From NCBI GenBank assembly GCA_027625915.1, contig JANTQA010000012.1:10688501-10752500 (forward strand): a DNA stretch of 64,000 nucleotides, in the 5' to 3' direction. Positions within the stretch are counted from its first letter, which is position 1. Each line of letters opens with the position of its first letter. The notes under the pieces were generated by a model. The model had not been told where the DNA came from. It saw nothing but the letters and a program-made list of their open reading frames with translations, and searched no databases. This stretch comes from Anaeramoeba flamelloides. Lineage: Eukaryota > Metamonada > Anaeramoebidae. Both the position numbers and the translations under genes were made by a program. Below are positions 44,108 through 57,000 of the stretch, in pieces.

Positions 44108-45316
44108 TTATCCACTGTTGTTAAGTTTTCCAGGATTTCAAAGAATTGAATAAAATCTTTGATTCTATTCAATTCTGTTGAATCTTCAAAAATGGCCGTT
44201 GGATTTTGTTGAGTTTTCTTTGATTAGAAAATTTATATATTTTCCAAACAAAAACAAGAATTAAAAAAAAAACAACCGTTAGCTTTTCTTGAATTTTAGA
44301 AATTAAAAGATAATTCAATAATTTTCTTTCAATTCTGTTAAATTTTTTAAAAAATAAGTTAGCTTTTCTTTAGGTTTCTGTTTATTTGTGAAGTGTTCTA
44401 GGTTTTTTTTACTTTTTGAAATAAACCGAAAATTTATTAAAATCTTCTGTTTATTTCAAAAAGTAAAAAAAACCTAACGAAAACCATTATGTTTTACAGA
44501 TAAAATTGAAATTTCCAAAACAAAACACCGGTATATTTTCCAAAATTTAAAAGATTTGAGTAAAATCTTTGATTTTTCTCTCTTCTTTCGAAGTCTGAAA
44601 AAGCTAGGCTACTTGACGACAATCTATTGATATTGTTATTATATCTAATAATTTTTAAATATTCTTGGCCTTTCCATCCAGAACTATTTATAATTAAATT
44701 TTGTCTAAAATTGGTTTAGAGTTAGTTAAAATTAGTAATTTTACTCAGTACTCCACTCTGAGAGTTAGTGTCTAGGTTTTTTTTAATTCAAAAGAATTGA
44801 GCAAAATTAAAGATTTTACTCTATTCTTTTAAATTAAAAAAAACCTAACGACAGTGGAATACCAATTATTAATCACGGAATGTGTAATTTTTATCTATAA
44901 TTGATAATCTTTCTATCGGGTTTTTGCTCCTCCTATGTATTCTGGGGACGTGTCGTCAAGTGCAGTAGAGTGCCTAGGTTTTCCTGAGGTTTTCTATTTT
45001 ATTTATAAAATCTATCGATTTTCGTTAGGTTTTTTTTAATTTTCGAAATAAACTGAAAATTTATTAAAATTTTCTGTTTATTTCAAAAAGTAAAAAAAAC
45101 CTAGAACACTTCACAAAGAAATAGAAAACTCAAGAAAACCCAACGGCGCTTTTTTTTAATTAGAGAAATTAAAAGAAAAATTCAAAAATTTTCTTTTAAT
45201 TTCTTAAATTAAAAAAAAGCTAACGGCGGTTTTCCAGAATTAGAAAGAATTTAGTAAAATCTATGATTTTACTCAATTCTTTCAAATCCTGGAAAACCTA
45301 ACGACAGTGGATAGTT
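44108..45316. mobile_element. Foldback-like element built of serial hairpins
   Basis: The outer ends are inverted copies: TATCCACTGTTGTTAAG at the left, and the reverse complement of CCTAACGACAGTGGATA at the right. Each arm (about 480 and 330 bp) carries, in the same order from the outside, three hairpin modules. The first has AAAGAATTGA and AGTAAAATC arms, the second is of AATTAAAAG type, and the third is a nested AAATAAAC hairpin. Spacers CCGTTAG, CCGTTGG and GTTAGG separate them, and both arms end near CTTGACGACA. The centre (44755-44940) is shared with 2081-2290. There is no protein frame, so it would be mobilised in trans if it ever moved. Confidence 0.7.
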
Positions 45317-46347
45317 TCTATTTGTTCATGAAAATGATAAATTTATTTTTTATATATATTTTAATTATTTTTCTTCTTCTCTTTTTTTTATTTGATGATT
45401 TTTCTTTAATTACTCCTTTCTATAAATAAATAAAAATAAAATTAGTAATTTTAAATTTTATATTTCCCAATTAATTTTTTTTTCTTCTTTTTTTTGGAAA
45501 ATTGTTTTAATAAAGAGAATATTTCATGAACCAAAAAAAAATTGCCACACCTATCCTGAAAATAGCTGAGAGTATTAATTTTTTTCTCTCTCTTTTCAAA
45601 TTAATGTACTGAAAAAATTTTAATTTGCAGGCTTGTGTGTATTTATTTTTTCATTCAAAAGTTATTTTGATGTTGCTCAAACCTGTTATTATATCCATGG
45701 ACTAAGAACTTGGAAACTTCTGATCTTTTATTAGATGAAAAATTTATAATTTTTTTTTTCCGCTTTAAGTTTAAAAATTATTTTTATTCATATTCCCAAA
45801 AAGGAAAAAATAGGAAGTTTACTTATCTTAAAATATAATCAAGTAATAAAATTTCAATTTATATCGCCAAGTAAAGTAATTTTAAAAATGTGAGTAACAT
45901 AAAATTTCAAAAGTGTTCTATAAGATATTAAAAAGTGTTTCTTAAATTGTTTAAAAGAGTGAACCAAACAGTTTGGGCAGCACCATTTCAAACTAATAGA
46001 ACTCACATTTTTAAAATGGCTTGAACCGTATTTGTTATTTGAGGAAAATGATTTCAGAAAATATTCATATTTTTCTATTTATGAGAAATTTAAATGAAGC
46101 TGGGGAGTTGGTTATGATAACTATTTTTCACGTGTTTATATGGAACCTATAATTTGATATTCTTTCTTTGGCCATTCTCTGGTGAATTTCTTTAGAATAA
46201 ACGAAAAAAAAAAATGAAGCAAAAATAACCACCAATTCGCAATTTCAAAGAGAGTAAATAAGAATTTTTTCTTTAGATATTTCAACGAAGGCACCTGATG
46301 TTCATTGAGTTTTTTGGACTAATTAATTCAAAAATCAAATTTCTAAC
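45317..46347. other. Intergenic, no gene seen
   Basis: AT-rich DNA holding the 3' flank of the WD40 gene; I find no frame or matched repeat. Confidence 0.5.
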
Positions 46348-47705
46348 CTAATACCAGAATAAAATTTTGTTCTGAAAGAAGTATAATATGAAGCATTCAG
46401 AGAGAAAAGGAAAAAACGAATTCAAAGGTTTCTCCGAACTGAAGATTGTGATCACAAAATCAAGTATACGTGTTGAAAAGCTTTGATAAAAGAAATGAGA
46501 ACCTGAAAGAGCGAAAAGAGAAATAAATGAAAAAAACAAAAAGAATTAAAGATAAAAAAAAAAAAAAAAAAAAATAGACCAAACCCATCGAAAATTGAAA
46601 TTAAATGAGTAATTGGAGCAGTTTTAATTGAGATATTCAACTTGGTTTTAATAATTTGATTATTTGTAAAACGAAAGAGTGATAGTCTGTTCCCAAAGGA
46701 CACTGCAAATCGTTGTTGATCTAAAATGGTAAGGTTGATAGAGGATTGCATGACTTTAATAACCTTTTCTGAAGCCGATCCAATTGCGATTTGGATTTTA
46801 TCGTTTGTGTCCCAAACCACGATTCTGCCCCATTGGTCAATGGCTATTAAGTGTGGCGAATTAGGGAATTTTTTCACGTCTATAATCTCGCCACTGATGC
46901 CCTCAAGTATACCGATCGTTTCTGATTGGTTGAATTGAACTTCGCTCACAATGAGGAAATTTGAATGCTCCCGAAAGATCACAATTTGCGATTCTTCAAG
47001 GTGGATGATTTTGCGAACACCACCAAGAAGATTCTGTGACTTTGATCGGAAGAGTGTTGTGTTAACTGGAACAGAGCTTGAAGAGAAATAATTATTGGTA
47101 CTGTTCTTATTAATTTGCTTTTTTTTAGGCGTCTCTAAAAGGCTCTGATCGATATTGATTGGGATCTTTGAAAAGATTTCCATAGACTGAGAATCCCAGA
47201 CAAGAATGCAGTCATCGTCACCAGCAGAACAAAAAAACTCGTCTGATAATTGTAATAAGATCCTGACTGGCTTTTGATGGTTATGTAATGTTTTGATTAG
47301 CTTCCCATTCTCAGAAGCGTCCCAGATCTTCAACTTTGTGTCCAAGGAACCAGTAACCAACACCGATTTTGTTGGAAGGAAAATTGCGCTCGTGATCCTT
47401 GAATTGTGCGCAGAGGGGAAGTCAAGCAATTTGATTCCATCTTGGTGGTTCCACAAGGTTAAGCCGCCTTCGTCAGTAAAGGACAACAAATAATTTTCGC
47501 CAAGGGTCTGCAAAGACGTGATCGGATCATTCTTTGACTCAAGAATCTGGATCGTGCTAATGGTGTTTCGATAATTTTTCCTTTTGTGCTTCTGTTGGGA
47601 TGGAATTGACTTGTTTGTTTTTAATTGCCCCATGCCCATTCGTGTCTTTCCAAAATTTGTTGTTGTTTTTTTATTATTGGTTTCTGTTGAATTTATTGTT
47701 CCCAT
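46348..47705 (-). CDS. WD40-repeat protein with possible N-myristoylation signal
   Basis: Exon 1 (46580-47705) starts at the first ATG, MGTINSTETNN; the frame extends upstream only to a TTG. It holds a run of WD repeats, for example ITSAIFLPTKSVLVTGSLDT followed by KLKIWD, then EFFCSAGDDDCILVWD and SPHLIAIDQWGRIVVWD. There is a Ser/Asn-rich insert near residues 190-215. The 77-bp intron 46503-46579 (GTCTAT...TTTCAG) leads to exon 2 (46348-46502), giving DGFGSHFFYQSFSTRILDF and a hydrophobic end. That makes about 426 aa ending in TAG. MGTINS fits the MGxxxS/T pattern for N-myristoylation, which would place the protein on membranes. Exon 2 is less certain because other splice choices give shorter ends. 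I do not recognise the subfamily. Confidence 0.75.
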
Positions 47706-49339
47706 CTTTATTAACAAGAAAGAAGAGAGAGTCTGAAATTTGCTTGTTTGTGAAAATTAAAAAACGAAAAAAAAAGTAAAAAATGAAAGAGATTCTCGTT
47801 TTTTATCAATTTAAGATTTGGCTATAACGAGTTATTTAAAGAATTTGTTGATTTAATTGGAGTACATCTGGTCTTAAATATGAAAAATTGATATTTTTTG
47901 TTCTAGAAGGGAAAAAAATAATCGACATTAATAAAATCCTTATAAAGATTTATAATTGTGAATATTCAGAAAATTGTTGAATAATTTCTATTATTTTAAA
48001 TCAAATCCCATTTATAAATAACTAAATATTTTATGAGATTAGTAATAAACCTACCTAAAGTTCTTTAAAGTAAGGTGTCTCTTGAATACCCAAGTAATTG
48101 TTTGATAGTTAAAGTTGATCTACTTATTTTCGAAAAATAATTGAGTTTTTATGGAGGTTTACTATGAAAATGATAATTGAAATTCTTTTTTTTGATTGAT
48201 TGTATGATGTTTTGAACAATTTTGGTTTCATTAATCATCATTCTAATAAGTAGGTTAGTTATAATTTTAAAAGTTCGATTGTTAAAAACAAGATTTGATT
48301 TAAAGCCCCCATACCAATTTATAAGCAAAAAATGACCATTTTTTTTTGTCATTTTTTTGAATCTCCTTTTTCAAAAATCAGATGAATAAAAGGTTTCCTG
48401 AACTATAAAAATGGTTATTATTCAATCCTATCCAAATACTTGGTTCAAAACCATAACTTAAAGATATTCTAAAAATGTTAATTTAAAAAAAATGATAAAA
48501 AATGGCAATTTTTTGCTTTTATGTTGGTACTAGCGCTTTAAATAAATGAAATTAAACAACAATTTTCAAATAATCACAATTAAAAATCTTGTTAGGGATT
48601 TTTTTCAAGCCCTGTATTTTTTTCACAACTTTATTTAAAAATTTTATTTAAGGGACAAATTAAAAAGGTTAACGACCAGTATAGTTTTTTGATTCATTTT
48701 TTTTTTTTTTTTTGGATAAGATATCCAAAAAATAAAGAATTTAGAAATAAAGAAATTTGGCAAAGGTTGAATTTCTTTTATTTTGTACCAAAAATAAGAA
48801 TTATTAAAAAAAGATTAATATAGATACAATTATTTTTTTTATCCTCTTTTGTATCATTTTTATAATTTCTGTTTAATTTGAAGGTTGAATATAATCTGAA
48901 ACCTTAATTAATTAAGATTGTTATTTTTTATAAATTAAATAATGATAACCAAAAAAAAAAAATGAGATGTATTAACAAATTATGATATTAATTAAGGAAA
49001 GGTCCATAAAAAGAAATAATGGAAGCCTTAACTAGTATTTATTGTTTTGGTTCCATTTTTTTTTACAAATTAAAATATTTTTTTTTAGTTTTTTACTCTT
49101 TCGATTAGTTAAAAAAACATCTTTTTTGAAATTTATACCTGATAATTCATTTTATTTAATTTCTGTTTACTAATTCATACCCAACAAAAATATTACCGAA
49201 AATTGATACAAATTTTATAAAGTTACATAAAATGATTTATTTTGCAATTTATTTCATATAATTAATTTTACTCAAAATCATAGAGAAAAAATAAAAGAGA
49301 CTTTATAATTAAAAAAGACAAGAAAAATCCAGCCAAAAT
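47706..49339. other. Intergenic, no gene seen
   Basis: AT-rich DNA with T and A runs. An imperfect inverted pair (GATCTACTTATT near 48117 and AATAAGTAGGTT near 48245) may be another decayed MITE. Confidence 0.45.
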
Positions 49340-49538
49340 TAGAGTCAGTTCTACTTTTAAGGCACAAAATTCAACGAAAATATAAGGCACAAAAAAATCT
49401 CAAATTAAGGAACAAAATTTTGAATTTTTATTTTTACATTTTATTTGACTAGAATATGAATTTTGTGCCTTAATTTGAGATTTTATTGTGCCTTATATTT
49501 TCGTTGAATTTTGTGCCTTAAAAGTGGAACTGACTGTA
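49340..49538. mobile_element. Palindromic MITE, family C, copy 3
   Basis: A hairpin-like 200-bp element with AGTCAGTTCTACTTTTAAGG at the left and CCTTAAAAGTGGAACTGACT at the right. Both arms contain GGCACAAAA, CAACGAAAATATAAGGCAC and CAAATTAAGG or its complement. TA flanks the right end and a near match the left. Confidence 0.9.
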
Positions 49539-51353
<1,815 letters not shown>

Positions 51354-54098
51354 CTTTTTGATAACCTTTTCTTTTTTAGTATCTTTTTTCACCTTTTAAT
51401 TTAAACTCTCTCTTTTTTTTTTTTATTCTTTGTGAATGTAATTTTCCTTACTTCTTCTTTCTTTCTTCCTTGTTTTACGAAAATTTCCAAATTAACACCC
51501 ATAACAAAAACTGATCTTAAAATGAAAATGTTTTTGAAATCTTTAAAAAGTATTATTAATCATTCAATTGATTCAATAACATATTTTTCTTTTTTTTTTT
51601 TCTTTTGTCAATTTTTTTTTTTGGAAATTCGGAAATAATGTCACACTTTGCTTCAAATTAACTTTTAATTCCTATCGATTCAAAAAATTATTTGATAATT
51701 TATTTCACAAATATGAACTTTCTTGGCATTTATTATTCTACCTTCTCTGCAAAAAACAAACAATAACTCTTGAAATCTTTATTGATTTTTTATTTTTTTT
51801 TGATTATTAACCAAGTGGAACTACTGGAAAAGAATCAGAAAAATCAGGTTTGATCTGAAATTTCTAAAAAAAAAGCAAATTTGTTGATTTGTGTACTCTT
51901 AAAAAGAATGTTGATTTTGTTAGTCGAATTGATATTTTATCAAAAATTTAAATTATTAATTCTGACAAAGAAATCAATAAATTTAAATCTTAAAAAACCC
52001 AATGACCACATAAATTTAAAATAGAAGATTCAACTTCTATTTTTTAAAATTAAGAAATTGTGTAACTTTGAGTAATAAATACTTTTTTTTTATTAAATTA
52101 CAATAAACCCAAATTTTGAAAAAAAAAAAAATTATTTTACTATCTTTGAAGATTTAGACCATTTTCTATAGAATTGTTCAGCTTGTAAAAACAAATTCTT
52201 TAGAATTGTCCAGCTTATTAAAATATTCTAAAAATCTTAATATCTGAATTAATAATAAATCAAATATTATACAAAAAAAAACAAATATAAAAAAAAAGTT
52301 TCATAATTTTTATTAGCGATAGTTGATAACAAATATATTTTTGAGTTTTTAATTAAATTAATAAATATTTATTTTATGACTCCGGTTAAACAAGAGGTGT
52401 TAACAACCCCTCTCTTAAATATTGAAATATATTTTTTTTTTTTTTAATAACCATTAAAATTCTTTTCTAGGAAATATTGATGTTAAAAGAGAAAAGTGTT
52501 TTTTTTTTTAAAAATAAATTTAAATTTAAAGTTTAGAAATTATAAAACAGAAACGAACTTTTACTCTGATTGATTTTATTATTATTATTATTATTAAAAT
52601 TTACGTACAAGATCCACAAATTTAATAAAAATTATGATCTTCATTAAAATATAATAAAAAAAAATTTAAAAGTAAATTCAAAATTTGAAAATTTATGGTA
52701 TTTCATTCTGATTGATTTGTTTTCAAAAGAAACAAAAAAAATAAAATTCAAAATAAAATATTATAAAGGGACTAGTCTTCTACGACAACAAGGCAAAATT
52801 TTAAAATATGTTATTGGTGGTATTCTCGACTTACAAATTTTGTAGATCCCAAGTGTCAAAAAATTCTGATCGACTAAGAAAGCCATAAAAAAAAAATAGT
52901 TTAGTGAGATCAATTTTTTTTTTCCATTTTTTCTGAAAAAGAAAACGATTTAAATTTTTTTTTTTTCTCACAATTTACCTATTTTTTACCCCGTTTATTA
53001 CAATTTTGATCATTATTATACTATAACATATCTTTGTTACCAGGAATTATTAACATAAAGATTTTTTTTTCTTTTTTGAAACAAAACTTTTGGTTAACCC
53101 AAAAAAAAGTGATATATTCAACGGATTAAAAAATAATTGTATTTTTTTAAGAAGAGTAGTTATAATAATAAAAGTTTTAAAGCCATTTAAAAATTTTAGT
53201 CTGAAATTTTGTTTTTGTTTTAAGACAAAATTCGATTTTTCAAAATAAAATTTTTTTGAAGATATTTGGGAATTAGTTAATTTTATCCTCAAAATTCAAA
53301 ATCAATTTTTTTCTGCCAAAAATGATCTAAATTGTTGTAAGGATTCCTGTGAATAAGACCAAACAATTTGTTAAAACAATTTTTCAAAATTGAAAATTTT
53401 TTTGCAATTATTTTTCATATTTTGAAAACACGAAAACAACTTTTTCAGAACATTAAAGAAAAAAATTTTGCTTGAAAGATCTCAATTTAATTGATAAACT
53501 GTAGTTAAGCTTCTACCGAATATTCATTTATTGAATCACCTATACTTCATTTAGTTTTATTGGCTGAGATTTGAATTGAAATATTAATCAAAGAAAAAGA
53601 AACCAAATAAAAAATTTACTTTCGAAATCAAGACTTTCCAACATAAAACGAAAAATATGTTTTCCCATTTTCAAGAATTAACTTAATTCTTAATAAAAAT
53701 AATAGGTTACTTTTTTTCAGTTTATATTGGAAAAATGCAAATTTTGGATTTCAAAAAAGAGACTAAAATCAATAAATTGTTGAAGTGAGGCTAACTCATC
53801 CATTTCATAAGTCGAAACACAAATTACAAAAAAAAATTTTCAAGATCTTGACAAGATTTCATTTTATTTTCAAAAATGACTACTCCCTTAATGTAAAAAT
53901 TAATTTAATATAAAAAACATAATCGTAATAAACTGAGATATTGTTATTAATATAATTCGATTTTGATATTATTTTCATGTAAAATAAACAAATAAATTCA
54001 TAAATAAAATTGATCAATAAAATGATTTGTTTTGTTTTTAATTTTATTATATTTTATTTTTTGGCTCATATTTAATATTTAATTTCAAATTGACAAAA
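51354..54098. other. Intergenic between convergent genes, no gene seen
   Basis: AT-rich DNA with long T and A runs; frames at 51432-51638 and 53050-53292 are low-complexity. A small hairpin AGAGGTGTTAACAACCCCTCT lies at about 52393-52413. Confidence 0.5.
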
Positions 54099-57000
54099 TT
54101 AATTTTTTTGAATATTTCCATTTTTATAATTTTTCAAATTTAAATCAATATTGTAATGCAACTTATTTTTTGATAGCCAATCAATAACTGAAGTAAAATT
54201 CTTTGAATGTGCTATTTGTATTACAGATTTGTTATTTAGAGTTATTTCGTTGAATAGTTGATTTAAATTAATTCTATTTTTTAAAAAATCGATTAAGCAA
54301 ATAAAGTTTGAAAAGCAGATTGATTCTTCTGGGTATAATAAGGAAGCATGTATCAAATTAAAACTAGAAGAGGTTTTAACTGTCAATAATTTCGGTTCTA
54401 TAAATTGAATTTTATTTAAATGATCAATAAAGAGCCGGGTAATTTTATTTTTACCAAATTTGAGAGAATAGAATAAAGGGGAGCAACGAAAGGAGTCTAC
54501 TTTTAAGATATCGAGGGGGTCATTTTTTGTTAATAAATATTTTATAATATCGATTAAGCCATGCTGTACGGCAGATGATAACAAGGTTCTTTGCTGAAAA
54601 TCTCTCGTATTTAAATCAGAATAAGGTATCAACAGTTTAAACGATTCCATTATTTGAGTTGACCAATATTGCCGATCCAATGGGATTGTTTTAGCTTCTT
54701 CATATATCCCTGAATACAAATAACGGAAAAAATCGATATTGCCTGCCTCGCCCGTGATTAACAAATGTATTGGCACCTTCCCTTCATTATCGATTTGGTT
54801 ATTATTTTCTTTTTTTTTAATCAAATATCTCAGAAATTTAATTTTATTATATTTTGCAGCTAAATGTAAAAGAGGATAATCCTTTTCATTTATGAAAATT
54901 TCTTGAAATTTTTCATCTTTCTTCTTCATCTTGGCTTCATCATCATATTTACCACCACCGCTTCCAATAATATCACTGCCATCACGCGTATTTGTATCCG
55001 TTTCTTTATGTACATTTCCAGTGCAATTATAAATCTTGGTTTTAATATTTTGTTGCTTTTGATAAATGGTTTTAAAAAATTTTATTTTGGAATGTTTTAT
55101 TGAATTTTGGAAAATATTAAAATTTTTTTCTCCGAAATTGATTAAAGTTAAATTAATATTATTTAGAGAAAATAATAGAGTAATATCTTCAATTTTAAAC
55201 AATTTGGATATTATTTGTGATAACAACTCTTTATTAATTAAATTAAAATTGAAATTTAATTGTATTAAAATTTTTAAGCCCTTAATAAAAAACGGTTTAA
55301 TTTTAATATCAGATGAATTTATTAAAATATTAATTAACACATTAGAAATATTTTTGTTTGTAAAAATCCTTTTCACAAAAAGTAAATCATTTAGATTATA
55401 ATCAAATATAGGGCTAAATAATAGCCACCAAATATATTTTAAGCAATTGTTTTTATAAAAAATTTTTAATAATTGATTTTGATTATACTTGTTGTTTTTA
55501 TCATTATTATCATTACTATACTCGATATTATCATCTTTGTAATCATCACTGCACTCAATTCTATTATTCGTATTCTTATCATTCGAATTGGTTTTATTTA
55601 ATAATAATAGAATAAATTTTAATAATTTTTTATCATTTGTTTCATTTACCATTAACCATTTTTTTTTAAAATCAACATTATTCAGTTTCGTATTATATAA
55701 TTGTATTAGCGACAAATTTAATAAATTATTATGATAATACCAACAACGATTCAAATAATTTTTCAGAATGTGATTATCACTTTTAATTAAGTTAGAATTA
55801 TTGATCAAATTTAAAAAAATATTAAAAGTTTTTGAATCATTAAAATTTTGGAATAATTCTTTTAAAATAATATTTATTGGCGTTTGTAGATTGAAATTTT
55901 TAGTGTTAATGTTTAAACCATTTGAAATTAAATTGTGTGAATTATAAAGATTGTAATTTTGCTTTTTTTTCAAAAAATAATGTATAAAATTATTGCCATT
56001 TTTATTTATGATTTGATTTAATTGGTTCTTTATACATTTCAAATTATTGAAATTACCCTTCAGGGCTAAAGCGATTATTGGTGAGGATATCATGGAATGG
56101 GAATTCAATATGATTAATTGTCTTATTATTTTAATCCAATGAATGCAATCATCATATGTGTTTGTTTCAAAAATTAATGTACTAAATTGTGTAATAATTT
56201 GAAAACGATATTTTTTCAAATGGTTGATTTTCCGATTTGAAGAAGAGGATGATGTTTCCTTTCTTGATATTGTTGGCGATAATGGTTTTGTTGTACGCGT
56301 TGGTGAATTTTCAGAAGATGATGAATTATTATCGGATTGTGAAGCAGAAGAAGAATCTGAATCAACACACATCGTTTTTAATCTTTTTATTGATATTATT
56401 TTATTGATTGGTATTGAATAAATAAGCATTGACTTTTTTTTTTTCAATTTATTTAAACTAGTAAAACTATTTGAATTAATATTAGGAAGATAATATATTA
56501 ACCTTTCATTAGTTAAAGCTAACCAAATATAAGTTTCTGAAAAAAAGGTTGATTGGTTGTCAATAATTTTACAAAAATTTGAATGATGCAATAATTCACA
56601 AGTCTTTTTCATTGGCAATTCATGACTTAATTTACATTTAACATAGGCAACCCTCCAATTATTTATCCATTTTTCTAATTGGATTTCATCTTGATAAATT
56701 ATTACACCACCACCATGAAAAATCTTTTTCCGTTTGTTTCCTAATTCCAAAGTATTATCCTTAATATATTGAATAAATCTTTTACCAAGTACTTTTTTTT
56801 TTGTTTTTTTTTTAATTTCATTTCCATTATTATTATTATTGTTGTTGTTATTTTTTAATTTCTTTTTCTTCTTATTCTTCTTCTTTTTATCATTATCGCC
56901 ATCATCATCATTATTATTATCACAATCAGTATGATTACTAATACTATAATTTTCATTATGGAATTGATGGAAATTAGTATTAGAAATTTTTTCATAAACA

